Below, in pieces: positions 16,946-24,754 of a stretch of 41,434 bases of DNA (the first letter of the stretch is position 1; every line of letters begins with the position of its first letter). The position numbers and the translations under genes were made by a program. This DNA comes from Prevotella sp. (lineage in GTDB: Bacteria; Bacteroidota; Bacteroidia; Bacteroidales; Bacteroidaceae), in assembly GCA_017615355.1 (NCBI GenBank), contig JAGAAJ010000087.1:1-41434 (forward strand). Reading direction: 5' to 3'. The notes beneath the pieces were generated by a model that saw only the letters and a program-made list of their open reading frames with translations, was not told the DNA's origin and made no database searches.

Positions 16946-16981
16946 CTCCCCTCCATACAGGGAGGGGCAGGGGGTGGGTCT
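16946..16981 (-). repeat. REP-like element, copy 2
   Basis: The minus strand begins AGACCCACCCCC within the stop codon of the RluB-type gene and continues through a CCCTCCCTG-tat-GGAGGGG hairpin region. It matches copy 1 in inverted orientation and copy 3 at 40272-40307 in the same orientation. Confidence 0.85.
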
Positions 16982-18431
16982 ATTCATACGCACCCATGCG
17001 GAGGCGGTCAACCTCTTCCTCAGTGAGGTAGCGCCAGTCACCGCGGCGGAGGTTCTTCTTGGTGAGGCCAGCGAACTGGACGCGGTCAAGCTTGAGGACC
17101 TTGTAGCCGAGGGACTCGAAGATGCGGCGCACGATGCGGTTCTTGCCGGAGTGAATCTCGATACCCACCTGCTTCTTGTCGGTGGGGCTGGCGTACTGCA
17201 CGTCGTCGGCCTTGATATCACCGTCCTCGAGGTTGATGCCCTCAGTTATCTGCTGCAGGTCGTGAGCAGTGACGTTGTGATCGAGATAGACGTGGTAGAT
17301 CTTCTTCTTCAGGTATTTGGGATGCGTGAGCTTCGAGGCGAGGTCGCCGTCGTTGGTGAGCAGGAGCACACCAGTAGTGTTACGGTCGAGACGTCCCACA
17401 GGATAGATGCGCTCGGTGCAAGCATCCTTCACGAGATCCATCACAGTCTTACGCTGCTGCGGGTCGTCGCTGGTGGTGACGTAGTCCTTGGGCTTGTTGA
17501 GCAGGACATAGACCTTCTTCTCGATGCTGACGGGCTGATCGTGGAATTTCACCTCGTCGGTGCGGAGTACCTTGGTGCCCAGCTCGGTGACAACCTGTCC
17601 ATTGACACTAACGACACCTGCCTGGATGAACTCATCGGCCTCGCGACGGCTGCAGACGCCGGCATTAGCGAGGAACTTGTTCAGACGGACGGGCTCGTTG
17701 GGATCGAAGTGCTGCTCCTTGTACTCAATGCGCTTCTTCAAAGAATACTTGGCATTGGGATCATAGGGCTTGCGCTGGGGATTAAAGGAGCCGTGGGCAT
17801 TATGCACGCCGTGGGCATTGTAGGGACGGGGCTGGAAGCCGCCTTTGCGGTCATTGCCATTAAAATGGGACTGACCGTCCTGATTATAGCGGGGACGAGG
17901 CTGATAGCCACCCTGATGGTTGTCCTGATTGTAACGGGGACGGGGCTGGTAACCGCCCTGCTGACCATCCTGGTTATAGCGGGGACGAGGCTGATAGCCA
18001 CCCTGTTGACCATCCTGGTTATAGCGGGGACGGGGTTGATAACCGCCCTGCTGACCATCCTGATTAAAACGGGGACGGGGCTGATAGCCGCCTTTGCGGT
18101 CATCAGCGTTGAAACCGGGCTGACCATCCTGGTTGAAACGGGGACGGGGCTGATAGCCGCCATTATTATTATAAGATGTACGCGGGCGGAAGGGGCGCTG
18201 CTGTGCATTGTTCTGCAAAGAGGCGCCAAAGCCCTCGGGACGGAAACCACCTTCGTCGTCAGAATGACGGTTGTAGGCGGGACGCTCGAAGCTGCCCGTG
18301 GTGGGACGCGTGCTGGTACTGATACGGGGACGTGGTGAACGTCCTACTGGTCTGAATTCTTTCTGATAGCCTTCACGGCTGGTGTTTTTCTGCTCATCAC
18401 TGAGCTTTTCCTGAATGTTTTCTTGTTCCAT
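16980..18431 (-). CDS. rluB: 23S rRNA pseudouridine synthase, RluB/RsuA family, with repeat-rich N-terminus
   Basis: A 483-residue protein. The C-terminal half (from about residue 250) is a complete RsuA/RluB-type synthase that converts uridine to pseudouridine in rRNA. It has an S4 domain (VRLNKFLANAGVCSRREADE), catalytic Asp in GRLDRNTTGVLLLTNDG and the GKNRIVRRIFESLGY block. The N-terminal half is disordered and built of 15-residue units GGYQPRPRYNQDGQQ, about six complete plus a partial one. Such Arg/Gly/Gln-rich tails are known in some Bacteroidota synthases and may bind RNA; this is inference. It follows purB by 39 bp and is probably co-transcribed. RluB versus another subfamily member cannot be settled by eye. 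Confidence 0.88.
   Translation of the reverse strand: MEQENIQEKLSDEQKNTSREGYQKEFRPVGRSPRPRISTSTRPTTGSFERPAYNRHSDDEGGFRPEGFGASLQNNAQQRPFRPRTSYNNNGGYQPRPRFNQDGQPGFNADDRKGGYQPRPRFNQDGQQGGYQPRPRYNQDGQQGGYQPRPRYNQDGQQGGYQPRPRYNQDNHQGGYQPRPRYNQDGQSHFNGNDRKGGFQPRPYNAHGVHNAHGSFNPQRKPYDPNAKYSLKKRIEYKEQHFDPNEPVRLNKFLANAGVCSRREADEFIQAGVVSVNGQVVTELGTKVLRTDEVKFHDQPVSIEKKVYVLLNKPKDYVTTSDDPQQRKTVMDLVKDACTERIYPVGRLDRNTTGVLLLTNDGDLASKLTHPKYLKKKIYHVYLDHNVTAHDLQQITEGINLEDGDIKADDVQYASPTDKKQVGIEIHSGKNRIVRRIFESLGYKVLKLDRVQFAGLTKKNLRRGDWRYLTEEEVDRLRMGAYE
17815..18165. repeat. 45-bp coding repeats in the pseudouridine synthase gene
   Basis: Near-identical 45-bp units encode GGYQPRPRYNQDGQQ and variants. Two longer units have an additional FNADDRK or FNGNDRK tail. 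Nucleotide identity is high enough for copy-number change by slippage or recombination without loss of frame. Boundaries are approximate. Confidence 0.85.
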
Positions 18432-18470
18432 AATGTGTAATTTTTGGGGCCTCGCGGCTTGTTGAATTTT

Positions 18471-19817
18471 TTAAATGCCTGTGTAGTTTTGTGGGGTAAT
18501 GGCGGCCAACTCCTGCTTGACGGCATCGCTGACATCGAGTGTCTGGATGAAGGCGGCAATGGAGTCTGCCGTGATACGTTCGTTGGTACGGGTGAGCTGC
18601 TTCAGCGTCTCATAGGGATTGGGATAGCCCTCACGACGAAGGATGGTCTGAATGGCCTCGGCGACGACAGGCCAAGTGTTATCGAGGTCGTCGATAAGCT
18701 TCTGCTCATTGAGGATGAGCTTGCGCAGACCCTTCAGCGTGCTCTGGAAGGCAATGACGCTGTGACCGAGGGGCACGCCGACGTTGCGGATGACGGTACT
18801 GTCGGTGAGGTCGCGCTGCAGACGGCTGACGGGCAGCTTCTGTGCGAGGAAGGCAAGGATGGCATTGGCCATGCCGAGGTTGCCTTCGGAGTTCTCGTAA
18901 TCGATGGGGTTGACCTTGTGCGGCATCGCGCTGGAGCCCACCTCGCCGGCCTTGATCTTCTGCTTGAAGTAGTCCATCGAGATGTACATCCAGAAGTCGC
19001 GGTCGAGGTCGATGACGATGGTGTTGATACGGCGCAGGGCATCGAAGAGGGCGGCCAAGTGGTCGTAGTTCGAGATCTGCGTGGTGTACTGCTCTCGCTC
19101 CAGGCCGAGGCTCTCCTCTACAAAGTGGTTGGCGAATTCCTGCCAGTCGATGTCGGGATAGGCCACGTGATGGGCATTGAAATTGCCTGTGGCACCACCA
19201 AACTTCGCAGTGAAGGGCACATCGCGCAGGGTGCGCAGCTGTTCCTCAAGACGGTAGACATAGACCATCACCTCCTTACCGAGGCGCGTGGGCGAAGCCG
19301 GCTGTCCGTGGGTGCGGGCGAGCATGGGCACGTTACGCCACTCCTGGGCATAGTCGTTGAGCTGCTCGATGAGCTCTTCCAACATGGGGATGTAGACGTT
19401 GTTGACAGCCTCCTTGAGGGAGAGGGGTACGGCGGTGTTGTTGATGTCCTGCGAGGTGAGGCCGAAGTGGATGTAATTGAGGTAGATCGGCTTAGCATTA
19501 GCAAGCGTCAACTTCTCCCTGATAAAATACTCAACGGCCTTGACATCGTGGTTGGTAACGGCCTCAATCTCTTTCACCCGCTCTGCATCGTGCAGCGAGA
19601 ACTGCTCATAGATCATGCGCAGCATGGGAAAAGCATCATGAGGGAAGTTGGCCAACTGAGGCAGGGGCAACTCGCAAAGGGCAATGAAATACTCTATTTC
19701 CACACGCACTCTATAACGTATGAGTGCGAACTCGGAAAAATAGTCAGACAGGCAAGATGTCTTAAGATGATAACGGCCGTCAATAGGCGTGACGGCTGTG
19801 AGTGCGGATAGTTCCAT
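18471..19817 (-). CDS. purB: Adenylosuccinate lyase
   Basis: A 448-residue cytoplasmic enzyme of purine synthesis. It splits SAICAR and adenylosuccinate, releasing fumarate. The superfamily signature GSSAMPHKVNPIDYENSEGN is present with the catalytic Ser loop, as is the LARTHGQPASPT segment with the conserved His. It starts MELSALTAVTPIDGRY, typical of the family, and has normal length. The start lies 19 bases downstream of tRNA-Val, with a single promoter before the tRNA, so the mRNA is probably released by tRNA processing. The rluB-type gene follows after 39 bp. Confidence 0.96.
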   Translation of the reverse strand: MELSALTAVTPIDGRYHLKTSCLSDYFSEFALIRYRVRVEIEYFIALCELPLPQLANFPHDAFPMLRMIYEQFSLHDAERVKEIEAVTNHDVKAVEYFIREKLTLANAKPIYLNYIHFGLTSQDINNTAVPLSLKEAVNNVYIPMLEELIEQLNDYAQEWRNVPMLARTHGQPASPTRLGKEVMVYVYRLEEQLRTLRDVPFTAKFGGATGNFNAHHVAYPDIDWQEFANHFVEESLGLEREQYTTQISNYDHLAALFDALRRINTIVIDLDRDFWMYISMDYFKQKIKAGEVGSSAMPHKVNPIDYENSEGNLGMANAILAFLAQKLPVSRLQRDLTDSTVIRNVGVPLGHSVIAFQSTLKGLRKLILNEQKLIDDLDNTWPVVAEAIQTILRREGYPNPYETLKQLTRTNERITADSIAAFIQTLDVSDAVKQELAAITPQNYTGI

Positions 19818-19836
19818 GGATTCCTTTTTACCTTCG

Positions 19837-19911
19837 TGGTCGTTGACGGATTCGAACCGCCGACCCTCTGCTTGTAAGGCAGATGCTCTAAACCAACTGA
19901 GCTAAACGACC
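19837..19911 (-). tRNA. tRNA-Val (anticodon TAC)
   Basis: The minus strand folds into a complete cloverleaf. The acceptor stem is GGTCGTT/AACGACC with discriminator A. The D arm is GCTC...GAGC. The anticodon arm is TCTGC-CTTACAA-GCAGA (anticodon TAC). The T arm is GGCGG-TTCGAAT-CCGTC. The 3' CCA is not encoded. It lies directly upstream of purB. Confidence 0.96.
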
Positions 19912-19932
19912 GTTTCGCCTTGAAAGCGGGTG

Positions 19933-19964
19933 CAAAGGTAGTAAGAAAAGTCGGGACAGCCAAA
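19933..19964 (-). promoter_or_regulatory. Promoter of tRNA-Val and probably purB
   Basis: On the minus strand TTTG (19961-19964) is followed after 20 bp by TACCTTTG (19933-19940). The expected start site is about 15 bases before the tRNA. No other promoter match lies between the tRNA and purB. Confidence 0.78.
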
Positions 19965-20031
19965 TTTTTGCCGCATTTTTTTCTCTCACAAGTAAAAAAA
20001 TAGAAGATGAGGCAAAAAAAGAGGATGTAGA

Positions 20032-20063
20032 TTTGGCTGTATCGCACATTTTTCGTAGTTTTG
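20032..20063 (+). promoter_or_regulatory. Promoter of the plus-strand outer-membrane protein gene
   Basis: TTTG at 20032-20035 is followed after 20 bp by TAGTTTTG at 20056-20063. The start site would be near 20070, giving a short leader of under 20 nt to the ATG at 20088. It is divergent from the tRNA promoter. Confidence 0.75.
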
Positions 20064-20087
20064 CAGATAATTTTGACACACCTGGCA

Positions 20088-21200
20088 ATGAGACGACATT
20101 TACTTCTACTTACTGTACTGACAGGGCTGCTGACAACAGTCCAAGCTCAGAATGACTCTATAACATTAGCCACATCAGCTCTGGAGGGACGTATCATTGA
20201 TCCTACTCCCGGGTATGTGAAGCCATTCAGTCATCTTGACGTTTCCCTGACGACGGGCTCTACGGGTTTAGGTTTTGACGTTTCAATGCCCATCAACGAC
20301 CTCATCTCCGTACGTGCCGGCTATGCGTTCATGCCACACGCCAGTTACCTGATGCACTTTGGCGTAGAGGTTGGCGAAGATCCTCAAGAGAGTCAGCGGA
20401 AGTTCAACAAGCTGGCAGGTCTCTTAGAGAGCCTGACGGGAAACCAAGTGGACAATGTGGTAGCAGTAGAAGGCCGGCCCACGTACTGGAACTGGAAGCT
20501 GCTGGCGGACGTGAAACCCTTCCGCGACAAGCGCTGGCATCTGACTGCAGGCTTTTATCTGGGCAGCCACGAGATTGCCAAGGCTGTGAACGCCATTGAG
20601 GACATGCCGTCGCTGATGGCTGTCGGCATCTACAATAGTATGTATTTCCGTGCGCTGAATGGCGAGCCCATGTTAGTTGTAGGCGAAACAGAGCTCTACC
20701 ATCCCGAGTTACAGCAAAAACTGTTAGACTACGGCAAGATGAGTATTCTCATGGGCGAGTACACGCACGACATCCCATATAAAGAGGATGTGGTGTCGAC
20801 ACAAGGCATGTTCATCGATGACGTGTACTACCCCGCCGGCTCTGTACTGCACAAAGCCAACGATCCCAATGATCCGCAATATCGTGCCGGCGACTACTAT
20901 CGCGCCGTACCCGATGAGAACTCAATGGTCAAGGCATGGGCCTATGCCAACCGTTTTAAGCCTTACCTCGGCTTTGGCTATGGTGGCCGTCTGCTGAAGA
21001 ACGACGACAGCTGGCAGGTGTCCTTCGATTGTGGTGCAATGTTCTGGGGCGGTGTACCGAAGGTTATCACTCACGACGGTACCGACTTGGTAAACGACGT
21101 GAAAAACGTGCCTGGCCTCGTGGGCGACTACGTAGACATCGTCAAGAATTTCAAGGTGTTCCCTGTGCTGAACCTTCGCATCACGAAGCGTATTTTCTAA
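20088..21200 (+). CDS. Probable outer-membrane beta-barrel protein, unknown role
   Basis: A 370-residue protein with a clear signal peptide (MRRHLLLLTVLTGLLTTVQAQ). The mature part has alternating strands (HLDVSLTTGSTGLGFDVSMP, LISVRAGYAFMP, WHLTAGFYLGS, KPYLGFGYGGRLL, WQVSFDCGAMF) and ends NLRITKRIF with a terminal Phe, as is usual for outer-membrane barrels. No named family was recognised. The start was placed at ATG 20088 because an in-frame TTG at 20061 lies within the promoter. It is the only convincing plus-strand gene of the window, is flanked by a divergent tRNA and is convergent with the MBG gene. Confidence 0.85.
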   Translation: MRRHLLLLTVLTGLLTTVQAQNDSITLATSALEGRIIDPTPGYVKPFSHLDVSLTTGSTGLGFDVSMPINDLISVRAGYAFMPHASYLMHFGVEVGEDPQESQRKFNKLAGLLESLTGNQVDNVVAVEGRPTYWNWKLLADVKPFRDKRWHLTAGFYLGSHEIAKAVNAIEDMPSLMAVGIYNSMYFRALNGEPMLVVGETELYHPELQQKLLDYGKMSILMGEYTHDIPYKEDVVSTQGMFIDDVYYPAGSVLHKANDPNDPQYRAGDYYRAVPDENSMVKAWAYANRFKPYLGFGYGGRLLKNDDSWQVSFDCGAMFWGGVPKVITHDGTDLVNDVKNVPGLVGDYVDIVKNFKVFPVLNLRITKRIF

Positions 21201-21218
21201 CTTGGAGTATTTCAAAAG

Positions 21219-21267
21219 TAAGCTCCTCCCAATTTTTTCTGACGTCAGAAAAATCGGGAGGAGCTTA
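21219..21267. terminator. Long inverted repeat between convergent genes, probable bidirectional terminator
   Basis: The arms taagctcctccc... and ...gggaggagctta pair over about 24 bp, with one mismatch and one bulge. The centre is CTGACGTCAG. It lies 18 bases after the plus-strand stop and 27 bases after the minus-strand stop (21295). The flanks lack long T runs, so the terminator role is inferred from position. Confidence 0.7.
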
Positions 21268-21294
21268 GAGTATATTACAACTGAATAAGTTGCA

Positions 21295-23424
21295 TCAACG
21301 TACAACGACCTTGCGGCCATCAACGATATAGAGGCCTCGAGGCAGTCCTGTCATAGTGGTGGTAGCACGACGAATGCAACGACCATCGAGTGTGTAGATG
21401 TCAACAGGCTTGTCGAAACGATCGGTGACAGCAGCAATGCCCTGTGTCTCAATCACCTCAAGGACGCCATTGACATAGGCGAACTCATAGTTCAGGGCCT
21501 CGCCGCCACTGACGATGATATCGTAGGAGCCCGGAGCACTATCAGCTGTGGCCTCACAGGTGGCTGTGGGAGCTGCGATGAACACACTGGCATCCTCGCC
21601 GTTTTTGAAGCCCTTATAATTGATGACAAATTCAGGGTTAGACTCGCCTTGCAGGCGCTTATAGTTACCAACAGAAGCAGTAAGGGAAGCCGGTGTCACT
21701 GTGAGTATGCCATTGACCAGCACAAGGTTGGGATAGGCAACGTTGCCTGCAGCAATGACGATGTCATAAGTGCCGACGGGTGATTGGGCATTAGCCTCGC
21801 AAGTGATAGCTGGAGTGCCTTGCAGCTCACCTCCGCTGACGGTGAATGTGAACTCGGGCAACGCATCTCCATAGACCATCGTCGCATTGACTGCAGTCAG
21901 CGTAACAGGATCGGCCTCCATAACGGTCAGCGTACCAGCGACATAAGCAATATCGTAGTTTTGCGACTCAGCGCCACTAACAGTAATCTCATAAGTGCCA
22001 ACGGGTATGTACGTCGTCTCAGGCAATTTACCATTGAGTACGGGCTGCACGGCAAGTGTACTAGCAGTCTCGCCAAGCTTGAAACCAGCATAATCGGCCT
22101 CGAAGGCGGGCAGCGACTCGTTCTGCTTGATAGTGTAACTCTTTGCCGTGATAGTGAGCGGGGCCTTCGTGACGGTGAGAGTTCCATCTATAGCTGTGAA
22201 TTGACTGTTAGTTACTGTTCCCTTACCAATAACGATAGGATAAGTACCAACAGGAGATGACGGCGTGGCTTCGCAGGTGAGAGTAGGCTCACCTGTCATA
22301 GTGCCCTGATTGACATCGTACTCGAAAACAGGGTTGGCCTCGCCGTATTCGCGGCTGTAGCTGCGAGCGGTGATGGTAACGGCTCTGGCCTTCTCCTCCT
22401 CATACTCGGCCTGTGTCATTAGGGTAATCTCGTCAGGTGCATCAGCACTGACCGTGAGATAAGCCTTGTTACGAGGGATGGTCTTCAATGCTGTGCTCTT
22501 GATAAAGCCCAGCTTGCCCTCTTTCGTGATGCCAAGGATACGCATGGTGGCAGCATCCCAGGGCAGGGCGTTATAGTGGAAATCGCCTGGTTCGTAGAAG
22601 TCTGAGCTATTGAAATACTCGCCTACAAGCAGGTTGCCAGCGGGTTTCGTTCCATCCTGCAGGTCAAGATTGATGCGGTTGTCAGACGGCGTGGCCCCCG
22701 GACAGGCAATGATGACTGGCGTTCCACCGGCCACACGCCCTTGCACCTCGGTATAGACAGCCATGTTGCCATCAACCTTCGTAACTGTATAAACCTTCAT
22801 ACCGGAAGCAGCGGGAGTGAAGGGAAAAGAAGCGTAGAACGGAGCATAGCGTTTACCACTGACAGTGACCTCGGGCTGGATGCCGAAGTAATTATCGTCG
22901 TCATTAGCACTAACAGGCTTCACCCACCACCATTTCAGCTCATTGGCATAAGATCCTGTTGCAGGGTCGGAAGCCTTTTGAGTGGTCAGCATACCATCGG
23001 CCTCCATATCGTAGGGGTCATAAGTTGCCATAAGGTACACCTCAATACCCTCATAGATGCCAGAAGCGGTGTAAATACTCTGCGAAGTGCCTGCAACATG
23101 ACGCACGGTAAGATAACGTCCTACGAAATCGTGCACACTTTTACCCTGTCCCTTGAGGTTATAATTCGTGCCACCAACGTTCTCAATGTAATAGACGGAT
23201 GACGGATCATTGCATACGCGTTCAAAGCCATAGCGTGTACGCAAGGCATGTACATCGTAGGAAGTAGCATTCCAGTTTACGCCAGTCGTTTTATAGTCGG
23301 TCAGCATAATGTAGGACTCCGTCTTCCAATTCTTCACACGGTAATAACCTTTTGCAATGGCTTGTGCCATCACTGGCACTGAGAGGAGCAACAGAGCGAA
23401 TAATGAAAGAAATGATTTCTTCAT
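21295..23424 (-). CDS. Secreted MBG-domain protein with type IX secretion-like tail
   Basis: A 709-residue protein with signal peptide (MKKSFLSLFALLLLSVPVMAQ). The N-terminal part (to about 350) is of unknown fold and begins GYYRVKNWKTESYIML. Four MBG-type immunoglobulin-like repeats follow at about 350-665, each with a pattern such as SPVGTYPIVIGKGTV and ending in GTLTVT or similar. The C-terminus (VDIYTLDGRC, GLPRGLYIVDGRKVVVR) looks like the sorting tail seen on Prevotella surface proteins. It is therefore probably exported to the cell surface as an adhesin or binding protein; the ligand is unknown. The start was chosen at 23424, where the signal peptide begins, rather than 14 codons upstream. 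Confidence 0.87.
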   Translation of the reverse strand: MKKSFLSLFALLLLSVPVMAQAIAKGYYRVKNWKTESYIMLTDYKTTGVNWNATSYDVHALRTRYGFERVCNDPSSVYYIENVGGTNYNLKGQGKSVHDFVGRYLTVRHVAGTSQSIYTASGIYEGIEVYLMATYDPYDMEADGMLTTQKASDPATGSYANELKWWWVKPVSANDDDNYFGIQPEVTVSGKRYAPFYASFPFTPAASGMKVYTVTKVDGNMAVYTEVQGRVAGGTPVIIACPGATPSDNRINLDLQDGTKPAGNLLVGEYFNSSDFYEPGDFHYNALPWDAATMRILGITKEGKLGFIKSTALKTIPRNKAYLTVSADAPDEITLMTQAEYEEEKARAVTITARSYSREYGEANPVFEYDVNQGTMTGEPTLTCEATPSSPVGTYPIVIGKGTVTNSQFTAIDGTLTVTKAPLTITAKSYTIKQNESLPAFEADYAGFKLGETASTLAVQPVLNGKLPETTYIPVGTYEITVSGAESQNYDIAYVAGTLTVMEADPVTLTAVNATMVYGDALPEFTFTVSGGELQGTPAITCEANAQSPVGTYDIVIAAGNVAYPNLVLVNGILTVTPASLTASVGNYKRLQGESNPEFVINYKGFKNGEDASVFIAAPTATCEATADSAPGSYDIIVSGGEALNYEFAYVNGVLEVIETQGIAAVTDRFDKPVDIYTLDGRCIRRATTTMTGLPRGLYIVDGRKVVVR

Positions 23425-23458
23425 ACTAAAAAAATGTAGTTGAATTTGAGACAAGAAG

Positions 23459-23506
23459 AAAGACACAGGGCGCAGGGAACAAGACGTTCCCCTGCTCTGT
23501 GTCTTT
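23459..23506 (-). terminator. Terminator of the second OmpA gene
   Basis: A stem aaagacacag / ctgtgtcttt extends inward with gcagggaac / gttcccctgc (one bulge), around a short loop. On the minus strand a T-rich run (tttcttcttg) follows. It lies 22 bases after the stop at 23529. Confidence 0.85.
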
Positions 23507-23528
23507 CATGCTTAGTTAAAGCACTGCT

Positions 23529-24725
23529 TTACTCTGCAATACAGATGCTGACGCGGTTCTTGTCATTCTCAGCGAAGGGCTGCTCAGTGTCACCCTTGCT
23601 GTCGACAATGATCTGCGAGCGGTCAACACGGTACTGCTTCACCAGACGGTCAGCAACAACCTTGGCGCGGGCCTCACCGAGACGCTTGTTGATCTGTGCG
23701 TTACCAGTTCCCTTGTCAGCATAGCCGGTCACATTGACCTTGGCCTGCGGGTTGAGCTTCAGGAAAGCAGCAATCTCATCAAGCTTCTTGTCCTCGGTAG
23801 GATCGATACGCGAGCTATTGATGGTGAAGAATACGTCACGACGCAGAGGCTCGGGCTTCTTCTCAACCTCGATAATCTTATCGATGTAGATGGGCTTCTC
23901 AACGATCTTCTCGACCTCAACCTCTCTTATGACTTCCTTCTCAATCACGCGAGGCTTCTTCTTGAAGATAGAGCGGCGAGGATTGAAGTTGGAACCAGCG
24001 GGATATACATTGTATGCACTGCCAAGGTTGATCTTCAGGCCGACGAGAGCATTAAAGTACCAGTCATTGTTCTTTGCCTCCTTCGAGTTGTAACCATCGG
24101 AAAGCGTGTTAGCATTCACCTCGAGTCCAAGGCTGACAGCATCGCTGATGCGGAAATCAGCGCCAAGGCCTGCCTGCCCCACAAGACGCGTCTTCGTACC
24201 GTCCCAAAGGAGCGACAGAGGAGCGTTATTTGTAGTGTAATACAGGGCATCCCACTTGTGAAGCGGCTGAATCTGGTTCTTTGCCACAGCAGCCTCATCA
24301 TTGTCGAAACCGATGTTGGCACCAACGCCCAAGTAGAGGTTCAGCGTAAAGAAACGATTGGGGTTGAATCCACAGAAGAGTGTGGAGAGGTCGGCCGTAA
24401 GGTCGAGCGTGGGAGCAACATACTTCCACTTCCAGTCCCACTTGCCCAGTGCATCGTAGTCAGAGCCGCCTTTCGACTGCCATGCGTTGAGACTCAAGCG
24501 TGCGCCGAGCACCTCATCGAACTGATAGCCTACTGCGAGCTGTGCGTTGTACGAGAGCATGTCACCAAAGGGCAGTTCACCAAGGGTGTACTGTGCACCC
24601 AGGGGCTGCACCTGCACGTACCAGTGAGGATTGAAGTCATAATAGGGCTCATCCTGCTGCTGTGCGGATGCTGAGACGAAACCCAGCATCAGCAAGCAGG
24701 TAAGTATTGATTTCTTGATATTCAT
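23529..24725 (-). CDS. OmpA family outer-membrane protein
   Basis: A 398-residue protein with signal peptide (MNIKKSILTCLLMLGFVSASAQ). It has an N-terminal barrel (YTLGELPFGDMLSYNAQLAVGYQF, LSTLFCGFNPNRFF), a charged linker (EKEVIREVEVEKIVEKP, about 258-290) and a C-terminal OmpA domain (VTGYADKGTGNAQINKRLGE). It is a close paralogue of the protein at 7954, but with a charged instead of a Pro/Thr-rich linker. The gene starts 29 bp after the stop of the 915-residue lipoprotein gene, with no promoter or terminator between, so the two are probably one operon. It likely anchors the outer membrane to peptidoglycan and may hold or assist the neighbouring lipoprotein, which is speculative. Confidence 0.93.
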   Translation of the reverse strand: MNIKKSILTCLLMLGFVSASAQQQDEPYYDFNPHWYVQVQPLGAQYTLGELPFGDMLSYNAQLAVGYQFDEVLGARLSLNAWQSKGGSDYDALGKWDWKWKYVAPTLDLTADLSTLFCGFNPNRFFTLNLYLGVGANIGFDNDEAAVAKNQIQPLHKWDALYYTTNNAPLSLLWDGTKTRLVGQAGLGADFRISDAVSLGLEVNANTLSDGYNSKEAKNNDWYFNALVGLKINLGSAYNVYPAGSNFNPRRSIFKKKPRVIEKEVIREVEVEKIVEKPIYIDKIIEVEKKPEPLRRDVFFTINSSRIDPTEDKKLDEIAAFLKLNPQAKVNVTGYADKGTGNAQINKRLGEARAKVVADRLVKQYRVDRSQIIVDSKGDTEQPFAENDKNRVSICIAE

Positions 24726-24754
24726 CGCAATTCTCCTTTTCTATCTGTTAGAAA

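Noticed and set aside
16845-16981. Insertion sequence or MITE bounded by the inverted repeats
   Set aside because: No target-site duplication was seen and a third single copy exists elsewhere (40272-40307), which fits a REP-like element better.
16902-18338. 478-codon plus-strand open frame with VIAGTRLIATL-like repeats
   Set aside because: It mirrors the 45-bp repeats of the pseudouridine synthase gene, which has clear catalytic motifs on the minus strand.
18444-19811. 455-codon plus-strand open frame
   Set aside because: It is antisense to purB, which carries the full family signature.
20061-20087. Upstream TTG start for the plus-strand outer-membrane protein
   Set aside because: It lies within the promoter -7 box and before the expected transcription start; the signal peptide begins at the ATG 20088.
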